NCBI GenBank assembly: GCA_965225625.1
Contig: CBDDBH010000024.1
Location: 62,001-126,000, forward strand
Source of the DNA: CBDDBH01 sp965225625
Lineage (GTDB): Bacteria > Pseudomonadota > Gammaproteobacteria > JADZEE01
Length of the DNA stretch: 64,000 nt
Reading direction: 5' to 3'
The position numbers and the translations under genes are program-made. Under the pieces are notes generated by a model, which saw nothing but the letters and a program-made list of their open reading frames with translations, was not told the origin of the DNA and made no database searches. Shown in pieces: positions 1 through 8,897 of this stretch (its first letter is position 1; every line of letters starts with the position of its first letter).

Positions 1-1667
1 TCCGCATAGCCAAACTCGCCGGTATAGGTCCCGCCGCGTAATGTCTGCGCGAAGGCCGCCACTGCTGCGGAAAACCGGAACGCATTAGACGTCGCGTCCT
101 GCTCGACCACCTGGTTTAGGCTGAGCGCCCATTCGAGCAGATCGCTACGCTGGGACTCGGGTGCTTTGCAACGAAGACGCAAATGGGCAATTTCATTGCG
201 CGCAGAATCCGTTCGCGATTCATGCTGATAGCGCAGCGGATCCATACGCTGGCCACTGCTTCCCACTAGCGCAAGCTCGTAGATCGCGGTAACGGTATGA
301 CCGGCACCGATTTCACCGGCATCAACTTGGTCGTTGTTGAAGTCTTCGCGATTCAGGACGCGATTTTCATAACCTATAAGGCGATATTCGGCCACCACCG
401 CAGGATTGAATTCAATCTGTATCTTCACGTCCTTGGCAATCGTCAGCATGGTGGAGCTCATTTCGTCCACTAACACTTTTTGAGCCTCATTCAAGGTATC
501 AATATAGGCGTAGTTGCCGTTGCCGACATCGGCCATTTCCTCCATCAATTGATCGTTGTAGTTGCCGGTACCAAAACCGAGGGTACTCAACGCAATCCCG
601 GTCTTTCGCTTTGCTGCCACCAGCTCCTTGAGTTGTTCGGTATTGACAACGCCAACATTGAAATCACCATCCGTGGCCAGCAATACGCGGTTAATGCCGC
701 CTTTGATGTAAGCCTGTTCCGCCATTGCGTACGCAAGGCGGATCCCGGCGCCGCCATTAGTAGAGCCGCCAGCCGTCAAACGTTCCAAAGCACTGATGAT
801 TGTGCCGTGTTGATCTCCCGGGGTCGGTTCCAATACAACGCCCGTAGCGCCTGCATAGACAACAATGGATACGCTGTCTTTAGCGTCAAGCCGGGTTACC
901 AGCAGTTTCAGCGCCGACTTGAGCAGTGCTAATTTCGCCGGTGACTGCATCGAGCCGGATACATCCACCAGGAAAACCAGATTGGCCGGCGGCAGACTCG
1001 CAGCGGGTAACGCGTAACCCTTGACGCCAACGTGCATCAGCAGCGTGTCTGGGTTCCAGGGGGATGCACCGATTTCCGTATAAACAGTAAAGGGCGCGGC
1101 CTTCTCAGCGTGCACAGGATAGTCATAGGCAAAATAGTTGATCAGTTCTTCCGCGCGAACCGCGTCGTGCGGCGGCAGCCGCCCTGCCTTCAGCATGCGC
1201 CGGACATTCGCGTAAGCACCGGTGTCGACATCGATGCTGAATGTCGATACGGGATGTTCGCTTACCCGTTTGACGGGATTAGCATCAAAGTGTGCATAGG
1301 ATTCCCGATTGGTGGGCTCAGCCGGCAAACGCAGGGCATCGAGGTTCATCGTCGCAGGCGACGCGCTCGGCGCATTCACGCGCCCCATATTTACCTGTTG
1401 TTTCATGGCAAATTTCTGCTGCGACTGTTCAGCAACTTGCAACGACGCCAGACCCGGATCCCGAAACTCGCCTAGCGGCGGCGCCTCGGGTTGCAGCTCT
1501 TCGTCCGCCAGATCCTTCTCGAGCACTTCGTGCGTTGCCACCTCACGCGGACGCTCAGGCGCTGTCGATGCTTCAGATTTATCTTCCGCGCGCTGTCCTA
1601 CCTGACCACAACCAACGGCAAACACAACAATTGCGATAACGGCGATTTTTAAGCATGTTGAATGCAT
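1..1667 (-). CDS. YfbK-family VWA-domain lipoprotein (3' end beyond window)
   Basis: The reading frame is open from an ATG at 1667 to the left edge, so the C terminus is missing. Translation starts MHSTCLKIAVIAIVVFAVGC, a lipoprotein-type signal with the lipid-attachment Cys at residue 20, so the protein is probably anchored in a membrane facing the periplasm. A proline/glutamate-rich linker follows, then a YfbK-type N-terminal domain (STFSIDVDTGAYANVRR). Next comes a von Willebrand A domain with an intact MIDAS motif DVSGSM at residues 235-240 and a later LLATDGDFNVG strand. The end resembles the DUF3520 tail of YfbK proteins. The start is supported by GGAAGGAG upstream; an ATG at 1672 is in a frame that stops after seven codons. 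The family is known for metal-dependent protein binding; the partner is unknown. Confidence 0.85.
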   Translation of the reverse strand, partial: MHSTCLKIAVIAIVVFAVGCGQVGQRAEDKSEASTAPERPREVATHEVLEKDLADEELQPEAPPLGEFRDPGLASLQVAEQSQQKFAMKQQVNMGRVNAPSASPATMNLDALRLPAEPTNRESYAHFDANPVKRVSEHPVSTFSIDVDTGAYANVRRMLKAGRLPPHDAVRAEELINYFAYDYPVHAEKAAPFTVYTEIGASPWNPDTLLMHVGVKGYALPAASLPPANLVFLVDVSGSMQSPAKLALLKSALKLLVTRLDAKDSVSIVVYAGATGVVLEPTPGDQHGTIISALERLTAGGSTNGGAGIRLAYAMAEQAYIKGGINRVLLATDGDFNVGVVNTEQLKELVAAKRKTGIALSTLGFGTGNYNDQLMEEMADVGNGNYAYIDTLNEAQKVLVDEMSSTMLTIAKDVKIQIEFNPAVVAEYRLIGYENRVLNREDFNNDQVDAGEIGAGHTVTAIYELALVGSSGQRMDPLRYQHESRTDSARNEIAHLRLRCKAPESQRSDLLEWALSLNQVVEQDATSNAFRFSAAVAAFAQTLRGGTYTGEFGYA

Positions 1668-1797
1668 TTCATTCTCCTTCCAGATGACCTAAGTAACTGC
1701 TGCTTGGAAGGTGTAAACGACAGACACCGAGAACGGGGTTAAGCGTTTAGTCGAGTTGCGCGCTTAAACCGCGGAATGTAGGGCCGGGAGGTGTCGA

Positions 1798-2911
1798 TTA
1801 CTCCCAAGGATTGCGAAAACGGGGCTCGGACAGCAAATGTTCGTCGGTCAGGCTCTGCAGAAAGGTCAACAAATCCTGTCGTTCAGCCGTTGACAGCTCG
1901 AACCCGACAACAAGTTCGCTCTTCAGTGAGTTTTCAGGGACAAGGCTGCCAGCTGACGTCGCGCGTAGCGGCAGCCCCCCCGCCCGCATAATGATCAATG
2001 ACAGCGTCCAGCGTTGCGATACGACCGTCGTGCATATACGGCGCTGTGACCCCAATGTTGCGCAGACTTGGCGCACGGAACTTTCCCGCGTCCGCTGCGA
2101 CCTCAGTCACCATGCTCAAGCCACCTTCGGGTGTTAAGCCAGTATTGTGAAAGCCGTCCACACCGTGTTCGCCGCCACCAAGGTTCTGGCTCCGATGACA
2201 GCGAGCGCATTTTAGGCGATCAGAATAATACAGACGCATACCCCGTACCGCGGCATCGCTCATTGCCTTGCGATCATCGTGATACAGGAGTCTGTCGAAC
2301 GCCGAATCAGCAGCTATGATGCTACGCACGAACGAGGCGACAGCCTTAATCACATTGTCTATCGAAATTGGCTGTTGCATTCGATCAAAAGCGAGTGCGA
2401 AGGCACGCGGATAATACGGGTCATTGCTCAGCGCGCTAAGTAACTTCTGCTCGATACCGCCCATGCCCAACTCGACGGGAGTCGTGCTGAACAAGGGCAC
2501 CGCGATCTGCCGTTCGAGCGTTGTAATGCTTGGATCGACCCAGGTGTAAACCGAATTGTAGGCAACATTCACCAGACTCATGCTGCTACGCGGGTGTGTC
2601 TGGCCGGTCGCACCCAAGGCGTGGGCGCGGGCATCGGTAAATGCCAGCGCCTGTCGATGACAGCTTGCACAACTCGCCTGCCCATTCACCGACAGGCGTT
2701 TGTCGTAGAACAAGTGGCGGCCTAGTTCGACTTTGGCAGCCGACATGGGGTTATCCGTCGGCACCCGTGGGGGTTGGAATCCTGGCGGCAAACGCCATTG
2801 GAAAACCGCCGCCTCGCTCCCTGCTTGGTGAATCGGACGCGGGGCGCAAGCGGCGATACTTAGCACCGCGGCGAAAACGACCCAGGCCGCAAGATGCCAA
2901 GGCACGTTCAC
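1798..2911 (-). pseudogene. di-heme cytochrome c peroxidase (MauG/CcpA family), frameshifted near its 3' end
   Basis: This is a periplasmic lipoprotein (lipobox SIAAC, Cys22) with two c-type heme motifs: CASCH at residues 81-85 and CARCH at 235-239, the layout of bacterial di-heme peroxidases that reduce H2O2 or oxidise a bound substrate. The frame from the GTG at 2911 runs to about residue 311 (DHYAGGG). It then enters a run of seven C on the plus strand (1975-1981) and loses the family ending. The expected tail (FELSTAERQDLLTFLQSLTD, then RFRNPWE and a stop at 1798) continues one frame over, so one extra base in the run explains the break. The GTG start lies one base after the TAG of the upstream TPR gene, which suggests coupling. 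It may be a working gene if the extra base is a sequencing error. Confidence 0.8.
1975..1981 (-). other. 7-nt homopolymer at the frameshift in the peroxidase gene
   Basis: Seven consecutive C (G on the coding strand). The upstream frame gives the peroxidase core and the next frame gives its conserved C terminus, so the run is one base too long or ribosomes/polymerase slip here. Confidence 0.75.
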
Positions 2912-2912
2912 G

Positions 2913-3605
2913 CTACCAGGTGGCGGTAAACGTCGCTCTATCCGCAGCCGGCAGATATGACGACAGCTCCTTTCGACTGTCTACCCATTGCGCAAACCCG
3001 CTCAGTACGTCCGCGGAAACGCCTTGGGGATCCGCCCGGCGAACTTCGAGCCAGCCGTCCATTGCCGTCAGCAGTTGCGCCGCCAATTCGCGATCAATTT
3101 GAAACAGGTGCATGTAGGCCACTTTCGCATCGTCGACCCGATTGAGACCAAGATAAGCCTCACCGCGGTATTCGATCGCTTCGCTGTAATCCGGAACTAA
3201 TCCCAGCGCACGATCGTAAGCCGCCAGGGACTCTTCGAATCTGCTTACTTTTCGATAGGCGTAGCCGAGACTGCTGTGCGCTTGAAACATGCCGGGTCGA
3301 TACTTAATCGCTTTTTGGAATTTCTTGATCGCGCGGTTGAACTCCTTGTCAGCACGTTTCTGATTCTTGGCAATATCTCTCTCGCTCGTCGCCGCCAGGG
3401 CTTTAGCGCCGTAATCATTACCTTTGTCGCGGTTTTTCAGGCCCGCGTTGTACCTTTTCTCCGCCAACTCCTGCGGTGTCTTCTGCACGGTCCGGCTCGA
3501 GGTGGACGAACCGCCACTAAACGAGCCACCGCCCGCCGCAAACGCGTTCGGCAGTGCCACGGCCGCGAACAACAACATGAAAACAACGACTGCTGATCTT
3601 TTCAT
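2913..3605 (-). CDS. secreted TPR-repeat protein
   Basis: A 230-residue protein with a clear signal peptide (MKRSAVVVFMLLFAAVALPNAFA) and a short Gly/Ser-rich stretch (GGGSFSGGSS) after it. A Lys/Arg-rich helical segment follows, then about two to three tetratricopeptide repeats (residues ~85-165; motifs YRPGMFQAHSSLGYAYRK and LVPDYSEAIEYRGEAYLG). TPRs usually mediate protein-protein contacts; here the location is probably periplasmic. Its stop codon is one base from the GTG start of the downstream di-heme peroxidase gene, so the two are probably co-translated and the TPR protein may help peroxidase maturation or partner binding (inference). No enzyme motif is visible. Confidence 0.8.
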   Translation of the reverse strand: MKRSAVVVFMLLFAAVALPNAFAAGGGSFSGGSSTSSRTVQKTPQELAEKRYNAGLKNRDKGNDYGAKALAATSERDIAKNQKRADKEFNRAIKKFQKAIKYRPGMFQAHSSLGYAYRKVSRFEESLAAYDRALGLVPDYSEAIEYRGEAYLGLNRVDDAKVAYMHLFQIDRELAAQLLTAMDGWLEVRRADPQGVSADVLSGFAQWVDSRKELSSYLPAADRATFTATW

Positions 3606-3688
3606 AGCGCCCCCTGTATCACGGTTCTAAGCCAGACAGACAGCCACAAACCGCAAGAGTTCACTTGCGAAACCTGCCGAGCGCACGG

Positions 3689-5035
3689 TTATGGCGCAGC
3701 GCTTAACTCCCGTGCCGAAGACAGGTAGTAATTGCGCGCCGGTGCGTTCATCTGCTGCTCGGCAAGTGCCGTCAACGCATCAATTCGCAGCTTCCGGGTT
3801 TCCGCGCCGTGCGCGTCCAAACGCAACAGATAATCGGTGAGTTGCAGCACCCATTGATGCTGACCCTTGGCCGCGGCCACCTCAGCCTCACGCAGTAACG
3901 CAGTCGCGCCGCCCACCAATTCAGCGATCCGCTGTGCCTCCTCTGTGGGCCGCAACGGATGCAGGGTAGCCGGATTACCGTCGAACCAGCCCAGATATCC
4001 CGAGAAAACCGACCGCACGGACCAGGCCACGCCGCCATAAAACTCGCCCAGATACGGCCGCGATGCCAAATGTTCCGGCAATTGGACGTAGTCCACCAGT
4101 TCATCCGGTGTGAGTCCCTGGTTCATACCTTCGATGGTCTTATCGTGAACGAAGCGGATGGCATCGCGATAATCGCTGAGCGCCTGATGCACGCTTTTCG
4201 CACCGAATATCGGCCGCGTGTGGCCCGGCACCACCACTTCGGCGCCATGTTGTAACATCCTGTCCAGACTGTCCGACCAATTGCGCACGTCGCGATAAGG
4301 CGAACCGCGTATCGCATAGAGGTTCGGGAAGGCCTGGTAGAAATTGTCGCCACTGAACAGAATTTTCAATTCGGGTAACCAGACGTACAACTGATCATCC
4401 GTTTCACCGGGCGCCTTCAGCAGCTCGACGCTGATGCCGGCAATTTCGACGCTTAAATGCTCGCCCGAAAAAAGCTCGGTAGGCGCCATATAGCCCTCGC
4501 CGAAACCCTTCATAGGAAACACCGCTGGCGCGATGCCGAGGTTAATCCGCTGAGTATGCGGTTTGAGTTTGCGTCCAAACTGGCGAATTGAGCGTTGGTC
4601 GATGACAGGGCCAAGTAATTGCTTTTCCCCACGCAGGTGTGGTGTGAAATTGTCCCGAGCGTAAACCTTCGGCTGGTCGGGGCCAGCAAACATGCGCGCA
4701 CCGCCGATATGATCACGGTGCCCATGCGTATAAATAATCGCTTTCACCGGTTTGTCGCTCAGCGTACGAAATTCCCTCACGATTGCCGCGGCCGCGCTGG
4801 TACTCGGCGTCGTATCGATGATGATTACGCCATCGCTGCCGATAACCATACTGACGTTGGAACCACTATAGCCAACCGCGGTGTAGGCGCCGTCCGCCAG
4901 TTTGATAATGCTTTTTACGAATTGCTTCGATTGACCTTCGAGCCGCTGCCTCGGTGTCAAATCCTGCGCGGACACTCCTGCGCAGCAAAACAATGTGATT
5001 AAAACCTGCAATACAGCCAAGACCAATTTCGACAT
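3689..5035 (-). CDS. secreted SdsA-like metallo-beta-lactamase-fold hydrolase (alkyl sulfatase type), no SCP2 tail
   Basis: A 448-residue protein with a signal peptide (cleavage near VSAQ, residue 24). It has the MBL zinc motif THGHRDH (His104, His106, Asp108, His109) and later metal ligands in GETDDQ and VVPGHTRP. The GEGYMAPTELF and SRPYLGEFYGGVAWSVR segments match the dimerisation region of alkyl sulfatases such as SdsA1, which cleave long-chain sulfate esters. Known SdsA1 proteins carry a further C-terminal SCP2-like substrate-binding domain of roughly 130 residues. This protein stops after the dimerisation domain, so its substrate may differ. Divergent from malate synthase G across a 171-nt gap. 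Confidence 0.8.
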   Translation of the reverse strand: MSKLVLAVLQVLITLFCCAGVSAQDLTPRQRLEGQSKQFVKSIIKLADGAYTAVGYSGSNVSMVIGSDGVIIIDTTPSTSAAAAIVREFRTLSDKPVKAIIYTHGHRDHIGGARMFAGPDQPKVYARDNFTPHLRGEKQLLGPVIDQRSIRQFGRKLKPHTQRINLGIAPAVFPMKGFGEGYMAPTELFSGEHLSVEIAGISVELLKAPGETDDQLYVWLPELKILFSGDNFYQAFPNLYAIRGSPYRDVRNWSDSLDRMLQHGAEVVVPGHTRPIFGAKSVHQALSDYRDAIRFVHDKTIEGMNQGLTPDELVDYVQLPEHLASRPYLGEFYGGVAWSVRSVFSGYLGWFDGNPATLHPLRPTEEAQRIAELVGGATALLREAEVAAAKGQHQWVLQLTDYLLRLDAHGAETRKLRIDALTALAEQQMNAPARNYYLSSARELSAAP

Positions 5036-5206
5036 TATTCCTCACTCCTGAGATCACGGGGCTGACGTGGCTGCAATTGTATGGGGTCCGCGCACCGACG
5101 CAATAACGAATTTCCGTTGGACGGAGCAAACCAGTCTTGGACTTCTTCACCCCGCAGCCAGTTTTGATACCATGGCGGTTTCCGCCGATTGCTAAGGAAT
5201 ATTTGT

Positions 5207-7396
5207 ATGAGCGACATTGTCGAGGCTGCGGGTCTGAAGATCGACAGCGGCCTGTACGCATTGGTTCGTGACGAGATAATTCCCGGAACCGGAATCGAGG
5301 AAGACGCGTTTTGGCAAGCGCTAGCGAACATCGTGCGCGATTTGGGGCCACGCAATCACGCGCTGCTGGAACGGCGTAACGAGCTACAGGACAAAATCGA
5401 CGCCTGGCATAGACAGCACCGCGATAAACCCATCGACCCGGCCGCCTATCGGCGGGAACTGATCGATATCGGTTATTTGCTCGAAGAAGGCCCGGATTTC
5501 CAAGTCACGACCGCTGACGTCGATCCGGAAATCGCTAATATGGCCGGACCACAGCTCGTGGTCCCGGTAGATAACGCCCGCTATGCACTCAACGCGGCAA
5601 ATGCTCGTTGGGGCAGTCTCTATGATGCCTTATACGGCACTGATGTAATTCCGACAGACAACGGCGCGGGTCGCAGCGATAACTACAATCCGCTGCGCGG
5701 TGCACGGGTCGTGGTCGCTGCCGCTGAATTCCTTGATGAAACGGTCAGTCTCGCAACGGGTTCGTTCACCGACGCCCGGGGCTATGCGTTACGCGATACC
5801 GACAACCGCAAAGTGTTGGCAGTCAGCATGAGTGACGGCAGCGAAGTCGGCCTTGCAGCGCCCGAGAAGTTTGTCGGCTACCTGTCCTCCGAGACTGGCT
5901 TGCGCTCAATCCTGCTCGCCAATAACGGCTTGCATATTGAAATACAAATCGATGCCCAGCATCCGATTGGCCAATCACATCCGGCCGGGGTCAAAGACAT
6001 CATTCTCGAATCCGCGATCACCACCATTCAGGATTGCGAGGATTCTGTGTCGGCGGTAGATGCAGCAGACAAAATCGCTGTTTATCGCAACTGGTGCTCA
6101 ATCATGCGCGGCACCCTGGAGGCCGAATTCGAAAAGGGCGGCCGCCTCGTGACTCGTCGCTTGAATCCCGACAGAACGTTCACGACACCTGTGGGCGACA
6201 ACCTGACCCTGCCCGGGCGCAGTACTTTGCTGGTACGCAACGTCGCCATTCACATGTTCACCGACGCCGTTACAACGACCTCAGGCGAAGAGATCCCGGA
6301 AGGTTTTCTGGATGCAATGGTGACGTCGCTGGCCGCAATCCACGATTTGAAACGCAGCGGCGACCACGTGAACAGCAAGACCGCAAGCATTTATATCGTT
6401 AAGCCCAAGCTCCACGGACCCGATGAAGTTGCCGCCACCGTCGAGCTGTTTAGGCGCGTGGAAGAAGCGCTCGACCTGACCCGCAACACCCTGAAAATTG
6501 GCATCATGGATGAGGAACGCCGTACCACCATTAACCTCAAGGAGGCCATACGAGTCGCCAGCGACCGGGTGTTCTTCATAAACACGGGGTTTCTGGACCG
6601 CACGGGTGACGAGATCCACACCAGCATCGAAGCGGGTCCGGTACTACCGAAAGGCGACATCAAGAGTCATAAGTTTTTGCCGGCCTATGAGAACTGGAAT
6701 GTCGACATCGGTCTGGAAACCGCACTGCCAGGTCATGGTCAAATCGGCAAAGGCATGTGGACAATGCCTGATCGTATGCGCGAGATGCTCGACACTAAGG
6801 TCGTCCATCCGCAAGCCGGCGCCACCACGGCCTGGGTGCCCTCACCTACGGCCGCGACACTGCATGCCATGCACTATCACCGCATCGATGTTGCTGCCCG
6901 CCAGCGTCAGCTTGCGACCCGGCCACGCGCAAGTCTGGCGGACATACTCACGCCGCCGTTGCTGGACCGGCAGCTTGACAGTGCCGAGATCCAGCGCGAG
7001 CTGGATAACAATGCGCAGGGCATTCTCGGCTACGTCGTGCGTTGGGTCGATCAGGGTGTGGGCTGCTCGAAAGTTCCGGATATCAGCAACATCGGACTGA
7101 TGGAAGATCGCGCCACGCTGCGCATTTCAAGCCAACATCTTGCCAATTGGCTATATCACGGGATCATAACGCGCGAGCAACTTGACGAGACGTTCCAGCG
7201 CATGGCCCAGATCGTCGACGGCCAAAATGCCGGCGACCCCGCTTACCGAAACATGGCGCCGGATTTTGCCTCCAGTATTGCGTATCAGGCGGCCCTGGAC
7301 CTTGTGCTGAAAGGCCGCGAAATACCTAACGGTTACACCGAGCCGGTCTTACACCAGCGGCGACGTGAAGTGAAAGCTCAGCTTGACGCCGCCTGA
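5207..7396 (+). CDS. glcB: malate synthase G
   Basis: A 729-residue protein matching malate synthase G along its whole length (E. coli GlcB is 723 residues). It condenses glyoxylate and acetyl-CoA to malate in the cytoplasm. Recognisable blocks are DCEDSVSAVDAADKIAVYRN, the core LKIGIMDEERRTTINLKE, and GKGMWTMPDRM. The start chosen is the ATG at 5207 (MSDIVEAAG), with AAGGAA at 5194-5199; an in-frame TTG six codons upstream has no better support. The last codons lie inside an inverted repeat that leads into two tandem 150-bp repeats. The gene stands alone; glyoxylate could come from purine, hydantoin or glycolate breakdown, which fits other genes in the window (inference). Confidence 0.97.
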   Translation: MSDIVEAAGLKIDSGLYALVRDEIIPGTGIEEDAFWQALANIVRDLGPRNHALLERRNELQDKIDAWHRQHRDKPIDPAAYRRELIDIGYLLEEGPDFQVTTADVDPEIANMAGPQLVVPVDNARYALNAANARWGSLYDALYGTDVIPTDNGAGRSDNYNPLRGARVVVAAAEFLDETVSLATGSFTDARGYALRDTDNRKVLAVSMSDGSEVGLAAPEKFVGYLSSETGLRSILLANNGLHIEIQIDAQHPIGQSHPAGVKDIILESAITTIQDCEDSVSAVDAADKIAVYRNWCSIMRGTLEAEFEKGGRLVTRRLNPDRTFTTPVGDNLTLPGRSTLLVRNVAIHMFTDAVTTTSGEEIPEGFLDAMVTSLAAIHDLKRSGDHVNSKTASIYIVKPKLHGPDEVAATVELFRRVEEALDLTRNTLKIGIMDEERRTTINLKEAIRVASDRVFFINTGFLDRTGDEIHTSIEAGPVLPKGDIKSHKFLPAYENWNVDIGLETALPGHGQIGKGMWTMPDRMREMLDTKVVHPQAGATTAWVPSPTAATLHAMHYHRIDVAARQRQLATRPRASLADILTPPLLDRQLDSAEIQRELDNNAQGILGYVVRWVDQGVGCSKVPDISNIGLMEDRATLRISSQHLANWLYHGIITREQLDETFQRMAQIVDGQNAGDPAYRNMAPDFASSIAYQAALDLVLKGREIPNGYTEPVLHQRRREVKAQLDAA

Positions 7397-7420
7397 GGCA
7401 TTTTTAAGCGGCGTCAAGCG
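7381..7420 (+). terminator. hairpin overlapping the 3' end of glcB
   Basis: A perfect 12-bp inverted repeat, GCTTGACGCCGC (7381-7392) and GCGGCGTCAAGC (7409-7420), with a 16-nt loop holding TTTTT. The left arm encodes the last residues of GlcB. It could act as a transcription end between the convergent genes, though the T-run is in the loop rather than after the stem. Confidence 0.45.
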
Positions 7421-7717
7421 AAGACCACCAAGTAGTTGAAAATGCGTCAGGCGAGTGCAAGACAAGGCAAAATCGGCGAAAAAGCGCAATGTACGTATAG
7501 TACATGAGCATTTTGAGACGATTTTAACGCAGTATTGCGCTGCCTGAGGCTTTTTAAGCGGCGTCAAGCGAAGACCACCAGGTAGTTGAAAATTCGTCAG
7601 GCGAGTGCAAGACAAGGCAAAATCGGCGAAAAAGCGCAATGTACATAAAGTACATGAGCATTTTGAGACGATTTTAACGCAGTATTGCGCCGCCCTGAGG
7701 CTTTTTCAACGGCCAGT
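7397..7717. repeat. two tandem 150-bp intergenic repeat units plus a partial third end
   Basis: Unit 1 (about 7392-7542) and unit 2 (about 7543-7693) share nearly all bases with a period of 150-151; a fragment of the unit's start recurs at 7691-7708 (CCCTGAGGCTTTTT). Each unit can fold into a long imperfect hairpin: AAAATCG and CGATTTT outside, then ATGTAC and GTACAT around a 5-nt loop, with the loop sequence differing between copies. The region separates convergent glcB and acyl-CoA dehydrogenase genes. Open frames here are repeat artefacts. Confidence 0.85.
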
Positions 7718-8863
7718 CTAAAGAGAGCGGCCGATGAGTTCTTTCATGATCTCGTTAGTCCCGCCATAGATCATCTGCACGCGGCTGTCGATAAACATTT
7801 GTGCGATCGGGTACTCCAGTATGTAACCATAGCCTCCATGTAACTGAAGGCACTCGTGGGCGATCTCGAATTGCTTTTCGGTGGTCCACCACTTGGCCAT
7901 GGATGCGGTCACGGTATCCAGATTGCCGGCGATGAATTCGCCGATGCAATAATCAAGAAACACACGCGCAATGGTTGCTTCGGTTTTCGCTTCAACCAGT
8001 TTAAAACGCGTGTTCTGAAAATCGGCAATCGGTTTGCCAAACGCTTTTCGTTCTTTCGTATACGCGTTGGTAACCTCGAATGCGCGTTCAATGGCGGCAA
8101 CCGCGGACACCGCAATCATCAGTCGTTCCCGAGGCAGCTCCTGCATCAACTGGAAAAACCCTTGGCCCTCAACCCCACCGAGCACACTTTCAGCTGGCAC
8201 CTGCATGTCGTCGAAAAACAATTCCGCCGTGTCCTGGCCCTTTAATCCTACTTTGTCCAGAATGCGCCCGCGCTTGAAGCCGTCCAGCCCTTCGGTCTCA
8301 ACCATAATGAGCGAAACACCTTTCGCGCGTTCATCCGGATTGGTTTTCGCCACGACGCATAGGAAGTCGGCGTGGCCACCGTTGGTTATAAAGGTTTTCG
8401 AGCCGTTGATGATGTATTCGTTGCCATCCAAAACTGCGCGAGTCTTGATGTTTTGCAGATCCGAGCCGGTTCCCGGCTCAGTCATGGCTATCGCGCCAAC
8501 CAACTCACCGGTCGCCATCTTTGGCAACCAGCGCTGCTTCTGGTCGTCAGTGCCATAAGTCTGAACGTAATGCGCACCGATGCTGTGAACTGCTTTTCCG
8601 AAACTGGTGTTGTCCGCGTACACGAGCTCTTCGTAGACCACGGCGTCATGCGCAAAATTACCGCCTGAACCGCCATATTCCTCGGCGATATCCGGCAGCA
8701 ACATGCCGATTTCGCCGGCCTTATTCCATATATCCCGATCCACGTGCTGTTGTTTGTTCCAGCGTTCCTGATGCGGCGCAATTTCGGCCTCGACGAACCG
8801 GCGTACGGAATCACGAAACAGCTCCAACTCCTCAGTCATCCACGGTGATTTGTACGCGTTCAT
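7718..8863 (-). CDS. acyl-CoA dehydrogenase
   Basis: A 381-residue cytoplasmic flavoenzyme that introduces the alpha-beta double bond in an acyl-CoA, passing electrons to ETF. Family signatures are AMTEPGTGSDLQNIKT (FAD/substrate binding), INGSKTFITNG, and YGGTNEIMKELIGRSL at the C terminus, which carries the catalytic Glu region. The start is the ATG at 8863 (MNAYKSPWMTEELELF) with GGAG upstream; the longer frame to 9013 adds 50 residues unlike the family and overlaps the upstream gene. It ends an apparent minus-strand operon with an SDR and two MaoC-type proteins, which points to beta-oxidation of a branched or cyclic acyl-CoA rather than housekeeping lipid turnover (inference). Confidence 0.93.
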   Translation of the reverse strand: MNAYKSPWMTEELELFRDSVRRFVEAEIAPHQERWNKQQHVDRDIWNKAGEIGMLLPDIAEEYGGSGGNFAHDAVVYEELVYADNTSFGKAVHSIGAHYVQTYGTDDQKQRWLPKMATGELVGAIAMTEPGTGSDLQNIKTRAVLDGNEYIINGSKTFITNGGHADFLCVVAKTNPDERAKGVSLIMVETEGLDGFKRGRILDKVGLKGQDTAELFFDDMQVPAESVLGGVEGQGFFQLMQELPRERLMIAVSAVAAIERAFEVTNAYTKERKAFGKPIADFQNTRFKLVEAKTEATIARVFLDYCIGEFIAGNLDTVTASMAKWWTTEKQFEIAHECLQLHGGYGYILEYPIAQMFIDSRVQMIYGGTNEIMKELIGRSL

Positions 8864-8897
8864 ATCGTCTCCACGCCCACTATTAATGACAGGTTCG

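Noticed and set aside
480..1605. Plus-strand open frames at the left edge
   Set aside because: They lie opposite a clear VWA lipoprotein gene on the minus strand that runs off the window.
7349..7639. 96-residue open frame on the minus strand with an internal protein repeat
   Set aside because: It is created by the two 150-bp DNA repeats and overlaps the end of glcB; there is no ribosome site or family resemblance.
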